DNA of 64,000 bases from Sulfurimicrobium sp031426915 (GCA_031426915.1 JASJPB010000002.1:142593-206592), one strand, 5' to 3'; counted from the stretch's first letter, positions 26,401 to 34,392 are shown. Program-made: numbers and translations. The notes: generated by a model from the sequence alone, not told the origin.

Positions 26401-26800
26401 GGGCTTCCTCGTCGTGCTTCCGCTCGGTGACATCGCTGCCGACGCAGAGCGCGCCTCCAATCTTGCCGTCCCGACTGCGAAGGATGGAGAGGCGCCAGGA
26501 AACCGAACGTCCCGCCAACGTCTCGGTGACGGTGGGATGTTCGAGCAGCGGAGCCAGTGACTCATCGCCGGCCATGACGCGGAGGAAGGTTTGTGCTGCG
26601 GCTTCCCGTTTTCCGAACGGAAGATAGAGATCGAACCAGTTTCTTCCGCTCAGACCGTGCCGGGTGGCGTTGACCAGATCGCAACAGGGCTGGTTGATGA
26701 GGACGATATTTCCGGCAAGGTCGAGAATGGCCAGGGCGATGTTAGACGCATCCAGATCGCGCTGGGTCCAGCCGGTTTTCCTGCCCTTCGTTGTGTCCAT
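23417..26800 (-). CDS. PAS-GAF-PAS-PAS-GGDEF-EAL-REC signalling protein
   Basis: An 1127-residue cytoplasmic c-di-GMP protein with no membrane segment. Order: PAS (10-130), GAF (140-300, with several Cys including CLCG near 217-220), PAS (310-425), PAS (430-548), GGDEF (555-720), EAL (725-985), receiver (996-1115). The GGDEF signature is intact (636-640) with an RxxD site (REQD, 627-630). EAL (764-766) and DDFGTGYSS are intact. The receiver Asp is in ISDQRMPEM (D1046). A C-terminal receiver after EAL is uncommon. The same order ends the protein at 44065-47268. Whether synthesis or hydrolysis dominates cannot be told. Confidence 0.94.
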   Translation of the reverse strand: MDTTKGRKTGWTQRDLDASNIALAILDLAGNIVLINQPCCDLVNATRHGLSGRNWFDLYLPFGKREAAAQTFLRVMAGDESLAPLLEHPTVTETLAGRSVSWRLSILRSRDGKIGGALCVGSDVTERKHDEEALRLESEEQSALNAILRISLVDIPLQQQFERVLDIILGLSWLPVEPKGGIFQVEDGEKEVLLLKAQRGLNPALLSLCARVPFGYCLCGRAAVSQEIEYAACLDPRHDISYPGIAPHGHYNVPILSRHGVLGVMVLYLKHGHFRQDRETEFLGSVANTLAGMIEHRRTRDALMENRTRLAETQRIAHLGGWEWNFVNDAFQLSDETCHILEMPALSGAVKRETVLGLVHPDDRDNVEKALAHSMTQGGEFSSDFRVQLPNGQERVLHGHAEAARDTEGRVIRLSGTLQDITQRKQAEEKLRLSAAVFENTTEGVMITDPNGRIVAVNRAFTEITGYGEDEIAGLTGSSLKSGRHDEQFYASMWSSIRENGRWQGEVWNRRKNGDIYPEWLNISVVSNDHAQVTHYVGVFSDISAMKESESKLDHLAHHDPLTGLPNRLLLNARMEHSLARAHRANAMLAVLFLDLDHFKNINDTLGHPIGDLLLQETAQRLSNCVREQDTVTRLGGDEFTVLLEDLEDSRFASTVAQKIIAALAEKFMLQGHEVFVTCSVGISIFPTDGNDITTLFKNADSALYRAKEQGRNNYQYYTEELTTRAMERLAMENSLRHALQRDELVLHYQPQVDLYNGNIIGMEALVRWQHPDIGLISPNAFIPLAEETGLIIPIGEWVLRTACAQLKAWIDEGMPKIRVGVNLSSRQFNQNNLDEVVAAILRETGLPPDCLELELTERMIMQDAESTVTIMHKLRALGVQFSIDDFGTGYSSLSYLKRFPIDRIKIDQSFVREITSNPEDAAVSQAIISLSHSLNIKTVAEGVETAEQQEFLRSRQCDEIQGFHFSRPVPQQEMSKLLKEGVKLESKHKFIQEERVLLLVDDEEGILNAIARVLHAEGYRILRANRPRAALDLLATHPVGVIISDQRMPEMNGIELLRKVKKLHPDTVRIMLTAHADQHMIAAAINEGAVFKFIFKPWVDEQLRIDVRQAFRKHDLNLRTQIGKAQ

Positions 26801-26854
26801 TTCCTTGCACCGTTTGAGTGTTGAGCAGAGCAGTATAGTGTCCCAAAAAGAGCC

Positions 26855-28483
26855 TTACAATTCTTTCCCTATTCGCGGCGGAACGCTCAATCGCCGCAAT
26901 ACGTCCTTTGCTGCCTTGACCCCCCAGTAATTCGCTTCCTCGAAAATGGAAAAACCGCTCAGGTCGGAATGGGCCAGATGGATACGGCCCTGCGGCCGGG
27001 TCAGGTGTTGTCGCGCTGCGCTCCATATCCAGCCCGGCACGGGCTTGGCCATCGCGTGCCCCCAGCGAAAGATGTCCAGATTTTCCACCTTGCCGCGGAT
27101 ATCGGGGTGAGGGCGCGACAGGTCGCCCAGGATGCGCTCCGCCCAGCCTTGCCAGGGCGTATCGTATAAAAGCCGGCGCGCGGCCTCGGGCGTCTCTCCT
27201 GACAATGCCCAGTAGTAGGTCAGCACCGTTGGTCCCTCGCGGCTGCGCAGGCTCTGGTGCGTGGCATTGACGTAACCCAGCGCGGGACTGTCATATAGCA
27301 CGTTGTCCCACGCCAGGGTTGCGCCGTGGCGCTGTTCCGGCGGCTCTTTCAGCGTCAGGTTGGCCACCAGCCAGGGCGCATATTGAATTCGACGGATGGA
27401 CTCGTTCAGCTTGCCATCCAGTCCCGCCATCACATGCGGCAGCACGAACAGCGGCGCGGCGAAAATGAGCGCATCCGCCTGCCAGCGCACCGTGCGGTTC
27501 TGTTGCATCAGAAACACGTCCACCTCCACCTGATGCCGTTTTTCCTCAATGCGGTGAACCAGCGCGCTGGACTCGATGTTATGGCTCAGGCGGCCTTGCA
27601 TTGCCTTCACCAGCCAGCCATTTCCTTCCGGCCAGGTCAGCACCTGGTCGCTTTCGGCATCGGTTGCGCGGCCATTGCGGGCGGCGAAATAGTGCAGCCC
27701 GGCCCAGGCCGAGACCTCGGCGTAACTGCTGCCGTAATCGTCGCGGCAGGCGTAGTTTACGTACCAGTGCAACGGCTCCGAATCGAGGCCCTGCTGGAGC
27801 AGGAAATCGCGCATGGTGATCCGGTCGAGCATGAGCAGTTCGGCATCGCGGGATGAAAGCGCGGCAGGAATGCTGAAACCCCTGGAGCCGGATTGATCGC
27901 GGCGCTGACGGTAGTGTTCCATCAGCGCGAAGAAGCGCCGGTATTGCGCCTGATCGCTGTGGGTGACGCCGATCTGGGGTAACCCCCCTTCCTGCCACAT
28001 GCCGTGACGGTACAGCCGTTCCTGCGGGGCGAAGCACAAATGACGCTCGTTGTAGGTCGGCGTTTCTGCATTGGCGTCACCCAGCAGCACCCCCAGGTCG
28101 CTCAGCAGTTCGCGCACGTCGCGCGCCTCGCGGCCCGGCAACGGCAGGTAGTGGGCGCCCCAGGGATAGGCTGAAACGGCATTCTGCCCCGAGCGGGCAT
28201 TGCCGCCGAGCGTGTCTTCCAGTTCGAAAAGACGGAAATCGCCGAAACCCGATCGGTTCAGCTTCCAGGCTGCGGAAAGGCCCGCCACGCCGCCGCCGAC
28301 GATGGCCACCCCGACTTTACGGGTTTCGGAAGGGGCAGGAAAATCGCGCCCGCGCAGACGATGGCCGCGCTCCATGCCCGGACCGAGGATGGCGCCGGGC
28401 GGCAAGCTGGGCGCTACACTGGAGTGACATCCCGGCAGGCAGGCCGAGGCGGCAAGGGACAGAAGGAAGTCGCGGCGATTCAT
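26855..28483 (-). CDS. FAD-dependent amine oxidase-like flavoprotein with Tat/lipobox signal
   Basis: A 542-residue NAD(P)/FAD-binding protein. It begins MNRRDFLLSLAASACLPGC, combining a twin-arginine motif with a lipobox-like LPGC, so export as a folded flavoprotein lipoprotein is likely. The Rossmann FAD motif VAIVGGGVAGLSAAW (57-71) and the LGGNARSG loop are clear. The C-terminal FAD region includes RIHLAHSDLSGFSIFEEA. Amine oxidases of this class oxidise polyamines or act as desaturases. The neighbouring spermidine synthase and speD make a polyamine substrate plausible (inference). It is last in the minus-strand polyamine cluster. Confidence 0.85.
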   Translation of the reverse strand: MNRRDFLLSLAASACLPGCHSSVAPSLPPGAILGPGMERGHRLRGRDFPAPSETRKVGVAIVGGGVAGLSAAWKLNRSGFGDFRLFELEDTLGGNARSGQNAVSAYPWGAHYLPLPGREARDVRELLSDLGVLLGDANAETPTYNERHLCFAPQERLYRHGMWQEGGLPQIGVTHSDQAQYRRFFALMEHYRQRRDQSGSRGFSIPAALSSRDAELLMLDRITMRDFLLQQGLDSEPLHWYVNYACRDDYGSSYAEVSAWAGLHYFAARNGRATDAESDQVLTWPEGNGWLVKAMQGRLSHNIESSALVHRIEEKRHQVEVDVFLMQQNRTVRWQADALIFAAPLFVLPHVMAGLDGKLNESIRRIQYAPWLVANLTLKEPPEQRHGATLAWDNVLYDSPALGYVNATHQSLRSREGPTVLTYYWALSGETPEAARRLLYDTPWQGWAERILGDLSRPHPDIRGKVENLDIFRWGHAMAKPVPGWIWSAARQHLTRPQGRIHLAHSDLSGFSIFEEANYWGVKAAKDVLRRLSVPPRIGKEL

Positions 28484-28514
28484 GATTGTTTCGAAGACAA
28501 GGCCGGAACGGCAG

Positions 28515-28612
28515 TCACCGTAAAGGACGCAAAGGTACGCAATGGAATATCCCCATCAACAATGCATGTCAGGCCGCCCTTCCTTCGCGTGACTTTGCGT
28601 CCTTTGCGGTGA
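28515..28612. repeat. Imperfect inverted repeat, second ACCGCAAAGG-type element
   Basis: The left arm TCACCGTAAAGGACGCAAAG (from 28515) faces a right arm ending TTTGCGTCCTTTGCGGTGA (to 28612). It is the same family as 580-671 and sits between the amine oxidase and spermidine synthase genes, inside a likely operon. Confidence 0.75.
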
Positions 28613-28628
28613 ATGAATTGCAGGTCGA

Positions 28629-30128
28629 TCACGGCGCCTGGTGCTTCCACTCGGCTTCGTAATAGTGAACCAGCGCCTGGTTGTTGAGACGGTTGATCTC
28701 GGTTTGAACCGGCGCCATGTCCCTGGGGAACTGAAACAGCACCGGGGTCAGGTCGGCGCTGAGGAAGCGCAGTTCGGCAGCGTAATGTGCAGGTTGGACA
28801 TAAGGCTGACGGCTGGCGATGATGAAGCCCCATTCGCCGAAAGAGGGCACCAGCGCGTGGTAAGGCGCGGTCCGCAGGCCGACGCTTTGCAGCGTGTTGA
28901 CGATGCACCAGAATGACTGGCGCGCATAAAGCGGGGAAGTGGCCTGGACCACCGCCAGGCCGTGCTCCGCCAGACGCTTTTCCAGCAGGCGGTAAAAGGT
29001 GTTGGTGTAAAGCTTGCCCAGCATGAAGTTGTTCGGGTCGGGAAAATCCACCACGATGAAATCGTAATACTCGCCGTTCTTCTCCAGCCACAGGAAAGCA
29101 TCGTCGTTGACGATTTCAAGTTTTGGCGAAAGCAGCGCGTCGCGGTTCATCTCGCGCAGCAGCGGCAGTGTGGAAAACAGCCGGGTCATGCCGGGGTCGA
29201 GGTCGACCAGCGTGATGCGCTCGATACTCGGGTACTTGAGGATTTCCCGCACCGCCAGGCCGTCGCCGCCGCCCAGCACCAGCGCCCGGCGCGGCTGCTT
29301 CACCGCCTGCAACGCGGGGTGAACCAGGGCCTCGTGGTAGCGGTATTCGTCGCGCGAGGAAAATTGCAGGTTGCCGTTGAGGAACAGGCGTACATCGTCC
29401 TTCCAGCGCGTCAGCACGATGCGCTGGTAGGGCGTGGTTTCGGTGTAGATGATCTCGTCGGCGTATAGGTTCGCCTCCGCCAGGCTGGTCAGGCGATCGG
29501 CGCCAACCAGTCCGGCGCACAACAGCAGCGAAACCAGTGCGCACTGGGCAACCATCGCCTTGATCCCCGACAACTGGTCGCGGAACAGCCATAGCGCCCA
29601 GGCCGCCACCAGCGCGTTGAGCAGACCGAACATCAGGCTGGTGCGGATCAGTCCCAGGTGCGGCGCCAGCAGCAGCGGAAAGGCCAGCGACACCACCAGT
29701 GCGCCGAGGTAATCGAAGGTCAGCACCTGCGACACCAGATCCCTGAGCCCATAGTGCTGCTTGAGGATGCGCATCACCAGCGGAATTTCCAGCCCCACCA
29801 GAATCCCGGTCAGCATCACCAGGCCATACAACACCAGCTTGAATGGCCCCGCGGCCCAGGCAAACACCAGGAACAACAGCGGCGCGGAAAACCCGCCCAC
29901 GATACCCACCATCAGCTCGATCTGGATGAAGCGCGCCACCAGTCCCTTGACGATATGGCGCGAAAGGTAAGACCCCACGCCCATGGCAAAGAGGTAGGTG
30001 CCGATGATGGTGGAAAACTGGGTCACCGAATCGCCCAGCAGATAGCTCGACAGCGCCCCCGCCACAAGCTCGTAAACCAGCCCGCAGGACGCGATGACGA
30101 AAACGGAAAGGAGGAGGGCGAAGCTCAT
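28629..30128 (-). CDS. Membrane-bound polyamine aminopropyltransferase (spermidine synthase)
   Basis: A 499-residue fusion. The N-terminal half (about 1-205) has six to seven hydrophobic helices, starting MSFALLLSVFVIASCGLVYEL. The C-terminal half (about 220-480) is a Rossmann-fold aminopropyltransferase with LVLGGGDGLAVREIL, the decarboxylated-SAM loop ITLVDLDPGMT and the catalytic Asp region VVDFPDPNN. It transfers the aminopropyl group of decarboxylated SAM to a polyamine; SpeD, which makes that donor, is encoded 4 kb away. Membrane-tethered forms of this enzyme are known in proteobacteria, but their acceptor is not well defined. Confidence 0.93.
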   Translation of the reverse strand: MSFALLLSVFVIASCGLVYELVAGALSSYLLGDSVTQFSTIIGTYLFAMGVGSYLSRHIVKGLVARFIQIELMVGIVGGFSAPLLFLVFAWAAGPFKLVLYGLVMLTGILVGLEIPLVMRILKQHYGLRDLVSQVLTFDYLGALVVSLAFPLLLAPHLGLIRTSLMFGLLNALVAAWALWLFRDQLSGIKAMVAQCALVSLLLCAGLVGADRLTSLAEANLYADEIIYTETTPYQRIVLTRWKDDVRLFLNGNLQFSSRDEYRYHEALVHPALQAVKQPRRALVLGGGDGLAVREILKYPSIERITLVDLDPGMTRLFSTLPLLREMNRDALLSPKLEIVNDDAFLWLEKNGEYYDFIVVDFPDPNNFMLGKLYTNTFYRLLEKRLAEHGLAVVQATSPLYARQSFWCIVNTLQSVGLRTAPYHALVPSFGEWGFIIASRQPYVQPAHYAAELRFLSADLTPVLFQFPRDMAPVQTEINRLNNQALVHYYEAEWKHQAP

Positions 30129-30210
30129 GCGGGATACGGGGGGAATGTTGGGTTACGGCTTGGTGGCCTGCCCTAGCTTACATTTGCTGCATTTCTTGAG
30201 CATTTCAATA

Positions 30211-30408
30211 TCAGGCCGCGATTGCCTCATAGGAAAACTGCGGAATATCGGCCCGTTCCTGGGCGTGTTCGACGGTAATACCGCAAACATTTCCATCACT
30301 ATCCAGGTCGAGCAAGGTGTTTTCATCCACGTCCCGGGTTTCAGCCACCTCCGTTGCTCGAAACTCGATATAAAGGGTGTCGGTATCCTGAAAGTATTTG
30401 ATCTTCAT
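30211..30408 (-). CDS. DUF2283 domain protein
   Basis: A 65-residue protein with the DUF2283 pattern: MKIKYFQDTDTLYIEF at the start and NTLLDLDSDGNVCGITVEHAQER in the middle. These proteins usually follow a DUF4258 gene, as here with a 4-bp overlap. The pair resembles toxin-antitoxin modules in layout, without proven activity. It interrupts the polyamine cluster. Confidence 0.85.
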   Translation of the reverse strand: MKIKYFQDTDTLYIEFRATEVAETRDVDENTLLDLDSDGNVCGITVEHAQERADIPQFSYEAIAA

Positions 30409-30641
30409 AGCGAAAATCTCCGATCAAAAAAAGCGTTATGAACTGTTTCCCCGTCAGGCAGCAGGATAACACGCAAGTGTCTTCCGCCTGCTTCCGGAAT
30501 CGGCGCCCACCTTCGAATTCGACCATCTTGCTGGATGACTTCCTTGACAGGACTGTCGATCACTCGCTGTATCCATTCCAGTTCGATATCGGCGCGGTCG
30601 GAGCGGTTCTTCAAGGAGAGGAAATAGTGCGTGAATTTCAT
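30405..30641 (-). CDS. DUF4258-like small protein (partner of DUF2283)
   Basis: A 78-residue product, MKFTHYFLSLKNRSDRADIELEWIQRVIDSP. It ends with a strand pair RHLRVILLPDGETVHNAFFDRRF that resembles the core of DUF4258 proteins. Residues HNAFFDR near the C-terminus are conserved in the family as I remember it. The start ATG is chosen by family length; another ATG is two codons earlier. It is translationally coupled to the DUF2283 gene. Confidence 0.75.
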   Translation of the reverse strand: MKFTHYFLSLKNRSDRADIELEWIQRVIDSPVKEVIQQDGRIRRWAPIPEAGGRHLRVILLPDGETVHNAFFDRRFSL

Positions 30642-30649
30642 CAGCATCC

Positions 30650-30865
30650 CTAACCGTGAATCGCCGAAGCCACGATAATCGCGATCCCCAGGCACATGGC
30701 ACCGACCACGATGGCGAGGGCAAGGTTCCTTTCCTCGGCGATTTCCTTCCACAGGTCATAGGGGGTCAGCTTGTCGATGACCAGGAAGGAAATCCAGAAC
30801 AGTGTCACGCCGATGAGGGAGTAGAGCAGGGCGTTGATGAGGTAGGTGGGGTTGATGATATCCAT
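30650..30865 (-). CDS. DUF350 small membrane protein
   Basis: A 71-residue protein with two membrane helices: NALLYSLIGVTLFWISFLVI and ALAIVVGAMCLGIAIIVASAI, separated by the polar segment DKLTPYDLWKEIAEERN. This is the single DUF350 repeat also seen in E. coli YjfL, part of the yjfIJKLMC cluster. Here it sits between the spermidine synthase and the DUF4178/SPFH genes. Its function is unknown; a membrane channel or stress role has been guessed for the family. Confidence 0.9.
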   Translation of the reverse strand: MDIINPTYLINALLYSLIGVTLFWISFLVIDKLTPYDLWKEIAEERNLALAIVVGAMCLGIAIIVASAIHG

Positions 30866-30883
30866 GGAAAACTCCTTGTGGGG

Positions 30884-31090
30884 TTATTTGTGGTAAGCGC
30901 TGCGCGTGGTGCCGGGTCCGGGTTTGCTTTCGTTGATGCCCCAGACGCTCCAGCCGTGGTACTGGGCATAGCTGAACAGGGCCAGGGCCAGCATGCCGCT
31001 TGCGATATAGGTCTTGAACAGAATATTCCCCTTAGAGTCCGTGAAAAAATTCAAGCCCGTAGCGAGAACGTTGCCAAACCCGCTTGGCAA
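30884..31090 (-). CDS. Small single-pass membrane protein whose 5' end lies in a MITE-like element
   Basis: A 68-residue frame opening with TTG. Its first 20 residues are encoded by the repeat element at 31031-31218. The remaining KTYIASGMLALALFSYAQYHGWSVWG (hydrophobic segment) and the tail NESKPGPGTTRSAYHK look like a genuine small membrane protein. No convincing ribosome site is visible, so the repeat may have cut off the original start. The gene is 18 bp upstream of DUF350 and likely co-transcribed. Confidence 0.45.
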   Translation of the reverse strand: MPSGFGNVLATGLNFFTDSKGNILFKTYIASGMLALALFSYAQYHGWSVWGINESKPGPGTTRSAYHK

Positions 31091-31218
31091 GGCGCGGAAG
31101 GCGCGAAATTTGGGCGCGTAGCGGGCCTACGTAACCGAATTTCGCTCCTTTCGCAACGCAGCCAGGCGGGAATTGGCGGCGTTCGCAGTAGGGGTTGAAT
31201 ATTTTCACGGGCTCTTAG
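31031..31218. mobile_element. 188-bp MITE-like element with 28-bp terminal inverted repeats
   Basis: The left end CTTAGAGTCCGTGAAAAAAT... (31031-31058) and the reverse complement of the right end (31191-31218) match at 24 of 28 positions by my count. The interior is GC-rich with GGCAAGGCGCGGAAGGCGCG and contains no coding frame of its own. The right end includes the TAA stop of the DUF4178 gene; the left end supplies the start of the next small gene. Confidence 0.75.
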
Positions 31219-33143
31219 TCGTCGCTGCTGTCGCTGCTATCGGAGTCGTCGCTCGCCGCGCTTGGCGCGTGGTCGCTTTCCGCCCAGCGCCGGGTCTCGA
31301 AGGAGAGCCCGCGCCACCATGCCAGCAACGGAAAAACGAACAGCGCGACGAGCGCGAGCCAGAGATTGGTCCACCCCGGCACATCCCGTACCACGTCGAG
31401 CTGGTCGCTGATGTGGGTGTTCCACTCCGGGGGCAGCTCGGCGTCGATTTGCAGGAAATAGTGGCCGGCGGGCACTTCCGACAGCACCGCCTCATTCCTG
31501 GCGTTGCCTTCCGACCACGATCCGTCGCTGTCCACGCCGTGGTAGTAGCTGACTTCCCGCCCGAAATGGTAGCTGCGCCCGGTGTCGCGCTCGACCAGGT
31601 TCATGTCCAGGTAGAGCCAGTTGTTGTTGAGGTCGGTGCGGTTGCGGACTATCAGGTTGGTCGGTCGCCCGCTTACCTCGAACACTTCGGTGTTGATGGG
31701 CTGCTCGGCGGCGGCACGGTCCAGGGCGAGATCATGATGGAACACCACCCGGTTTTCGGAAAATATCAGGAAGCCAATCTGGATCAGCAGCACGCTCATG
31801 GCAAATGCGCCGAACGCCTTCCAGTAACGCCCGGCCTGTCCGGTATGGGGCGAGGGCTGGTTGGGCGCGATGCCCAGCGGCATGGGCAGGGGCTTTGCTG
31901 GTTTGAAGGCGGCGGCGATTTCTTCCGGGAGAATGTACTCCGACAGCGACCAGACGCTTTCCTGGTCGCTCTTTTCCTCGCTCAGCATCAGCGGCGGGGC
32001 GACATAATCCGAAACCACGGCGCTTTCGCCCACCTTCACGCGCCAGTAGAACTCACCCAGCACATAGGTGACGGAGGCATTAGCGGTCTGGAAATGGCGG
32101 TAAGTCTTGCCCAGGAAATTCACGCTGGACACCTTGCCTCCCGCATTGGGCACCCGGGTGGTGGTCTTGGTGAAATTCCAGTGTCCCTGGTATTCCGACA
32201 GCCAGCGCATGCCCTCCTGCTCGCTGTAGAGCAGGTATTCGCTCCACTCGTAGGCCACGCCGTCCACCTTGACCTGGCGGCACAAATAGCCCACCACGTC
32301 ATAATCCGCGCCGCGTAGCCTGCCCCTGCTGCCCAGTGCGAGCAGGGGCTCGCGGCTGATCTTGATGTTGTAGCGGGAAAGAATGGTGAAATTGTCGTTG
32401 GCGACATCGATCACCGAGCCGCAACTGCCGCAGGCCACGCTTTCCGTGCCCTTGGCGCGAATTTCCAGCGGCGCGGCGCAGGAGGGACAGTTGAATGCCT
32501 TGGTCCTGGCCTTGCCCGCGGCCGTTTCGCGCTCGCGCAAGCCGGTCATGCGCAGCGCGCCGAGTTCCACCTGTTCGCCGATGAACAGCAACGGAGGGGT
32601 TTCGCTGTAATCTATGGAAGCGAAATTACGTTCGTTGGCGAGGTCGACGGAGGGCGCCGGGTAGCCCGCGCCGACCTTGAACGGCAACTCGCCTTCCCCG
32701 GCGATGCAGGTGGCGCTTTCCTTGGCGTTCACCTGGAAATTCTCACCCAGCAGCGCAAGGCTCTGCCCAACTTTCAGCTCATCAAAGGGCGGTAGCTGGT
32801 CGGGGGCGGGCGAGGGGAAAGTCAGCACATAGCTGCCTGAGGCCTCGGACAGCCAGCCGGTTTGCATGTTGTCGAACAGCAAATGCCATTCGTTCCACAC
32901 GCCGTCCTCGTACTTGAGCTGAATCCGGCCCACCACGGCGAAATGCCCGCTCTTGTATTTGCCCTCGGCGCCGCGCTGGAGCGGCGAGGCGTCCTCCAGC
33001 AGTGCTGCCATCTTGCCCAGGTCTTCCAGCTCCAGATCGTGGCGGATCAGCGTGCTCTTGCAATAGTCGCACACCGCCAGGATCGAGGCGGCGGAGCGGA
33101 AAACGACGGGTGCGCCGCAGGAGGGGCAGTTGGCGGTTTTCAT
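31215..33143 (-). CDS. Double zinc-ribbon, DUF4178 membrane protein
   Basis: A 642-residue protein. A first zinc ribbon (CPSCGAPVVF...CDYC, residues 6-28) is followed by a DUF4178 beta-domain. A second ribbon (CPSCAAPLEI...CGSC, about 218-240) is followed by a second DUF4178 copy (WSEYLLYSEQEGMRWLSEYQGHW). TM segments near 450-470 and 600-620 enclose a probably extracytoplasmic domain. The tail is acidic and Ser-rich (SDDSDSSDSSDD) and ends inside the repeat element. The family recurs beside SPFH proteins, DUF350 and polyamine enzymes. The Bacillus YdjG-YdjI set is a possible analogue (recalled, not checked). The biochemical role is unknown. Confidence 0.85.
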   Translation of the reverse strand: MKTANCPSCGAPVVFRSAASILAVCDYCKSTLIRHDLELEDLGKMAALLEDASPLQRGAEGKYKSGHFAVVGRIQLKYEDGVWNEWHLLFDNMQTGWLSEASGSYVLTFPSPAPDQLPPFDELKVGQSLALLGENFQVNAKESATCIAGEGELPFKVGAGYPAPSVDLANERNFASIDYSETPPLLFIGEQVELGALRMTGLRERETAAGKARTKAFNCPSCAAPLEIRAKGTESVACGSCGSVIDVANDNFTILSRYNIKISREPLLALGSRGRLRGADYDVVGYLCRQVKVDGVAYEWSEYLLYSEQEGMRWLSEYQGHWNFTKTTTRVPNAGGKVSSVNFLGKTYRHFQTANASVTYVLGEFYWRVKVGESAVVSDYVAPPLMLSEEKSDQESVWSLSEYILPEEIAAAFKPAKPLPMPLGIAPNQPSPHTGQAGRYWKAFGAFAMSVLLIQIGFLIFSENRVVFHHDLALDRAAAEQPINTEVFEVSGRPTNLIVRNRTDLNNNWLYLDMNLVERDTGRSYHFGREVSYYHGVDSDGSWSEGNARNEAVLSEVPAGHYFLQIDAELPPEWNTHISDQLDVVRDVPGWTNLWLALVALFVFPLLAWWRGLSFETRRWAESDHAPSAASDDSDSSDSSDD

Positions 33144-33193
33144 GAAAAATTATTGTTAGCCACAGAGAGCACCGAGACCACAGAGAAAGCAGG

Positions 33194-33292
33194 GTAGGAT
33201 GGGTGGAGCATAGCGATACCCATCATTGGCGTTGCACGAACTTCATATCGTTGTCGTGAACGATGGGTATCGCTATGCTCAACCCATCCTAC
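33194..33292. repeat. Long inverted repeat, GTAGGATGGGT-type element
   Basis: Two 31-base arms (33194-33224 and 33262-33292) are complementary at 30 of 31 positions and flank a 37-base loop. The arms begin GTAGGATGGGTGGAGC. An ACAGAGA-rich tract (33161-33190) precedes them. The element lies between the SPFH and DUF4178 genes and could form a strong RNA hairpin within an operon. Confidence 0.9.
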
Positions 33293-33328
33293 GTCGCTGT
33301 GCGGTAGACCTGGCATGGATTGGGCCTG

Positions 33329-34342
33329 TCAAACCATCTTCTTGAGCAATTCGGCCTTCTTGGCGGCGAATTCTTCCTGGGTCAGGATGCCCTTGACCGT
33401 CAGTTCATGCAGCTTTTCCAGCAGCGCGGGGATGTCCTCGGCCGGGGCCACCGTGGCGGGCGCAGCAGCCGTGGCGGGCGCAACCGCCTGGCCCATGGAG
33501 GCGGCCATCGCCTGGCCGATACCGATGCCAGCACCCAGTCCCGCGCCGGCGCCCGCCAGGCCGCCCTCGTTGGCGGCGGCGATGGGGATGGCCTGGGCGG
33601 TCTGGTACTGGGTGTATTTGCCCAGGTCGCCGACCATGTTCATGCCGATGCGCTGGTCCAGCACCTGCTGCAATTCTTCCGGCAGCGAGACGTTTTGCAC
33701 CACCAGGTTGTCCAGCGCCAGGCCGTAGCGCTCGAACACCGGCAGCATCTTATCCTTGAGGCGGGTGCCGAATTCGTCCTGGTTCGCCGCCATGTCGAGG
33801 AAGGGCACGCCGGATTCGGCGAAGAGGTCGGTCATGGAACCGATCAGGGTGTTGCGCAACTGGCCGTCGAGATCGTCCACGGTGTAGATTTCACGCGTGC
33901 CGCTGATCTCGGTGTAGAATTTTTGTGGGTCGGTGACGCGGTAGGAATAGATGCCGAAAGCACGCAGCCTGACGATGCCGAATTCCTTGTCGCGGATGGT
34001 GATCGGGTTGGGCGTGCCCCACTTGCGGTCGAGCTGGAGGCGGGTGCTGAAGAAATAGACGTCCGACTTGAAAGGGGACTCGAACAGCTTGTCCCAGTTC
34101 TTCAGATAAGTCAGCACCGGCAAGGTCTGGGTGGTGAGGGTATAACGGCCGGGCTGGAACACGTCCGCCACCTTGCCTTCATCCACGAACACGGCAAGCT
34201 GGGATTCGCGTACCGTAAGCGAGGCGCCGTTCTGGATTTCCATGCCGGACATGGGGAAACGGTATGCCAGGATGCCATCTCCCGGTTCGGTCCACTGGAT
34301 GACATCGATGAACTGCTTGGTGACAAAATCGAACAGGCCCAT
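33329..34342 (-). CDS. SPFH/Band-7 protein with C-terminal SHOCT domain (YdjI/virion-core-like)
   Basis: A 337-residue SPFH-domain protein. It starts MGLFDFVTKQFIDVIQW, as in COG4260 members; the SPFH core is at about 25-235 (GVPFLDMAANQDEF within it). A Gly/Ala-rich low-complexity hinge (about 260-305) and a SHOCT module (LLEKLHELTVKGILTQEEF) follow. There is no transmembrane helix. Such proteins form membrane-associated oligomers and often accompany PspA or zinc-ribbon partners. The ATG is supported by GAGGAG six bases upstream. Predicted partner: the zinc-ribbon DUF4178 protein downstream. Confidence 0.9.
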   Translation of the reverse strand: MGLFDFVTKQFIDVIQWTEPGDGILAYRFPMSGMEIQNGASLTVRESQLAVFVDEGKVADVFQPGRYTLTTQTLPVLTYLKNWDKLFESPFKSDVYFFSTRLQLDRKWGTPNPITIRDKEFGIVRLRAFGIYSYRVTDPQKFYTEISGTREIYTVDDLDGQLRNTLIGSMTDLFAESGVPFLDMAANQDEFGTRLKDKMLPVFERYGLALDNLVVQNVSLPEELQQVLDQRIGMNMVGDLGKYTQYQTAQAIPIAAANEGGLAGAGAGLGAGIGIGQAMAASMGQAVAPATAAAPATVAPAEDIPALLEKLHELTVKGILTQEEFAAKKAELLKKMV

Positions 34343-34392
34343 GGTGCGCTCCTCAGATGTGATTTTTGCCCATTCTACCCACAAAGCGGGGA

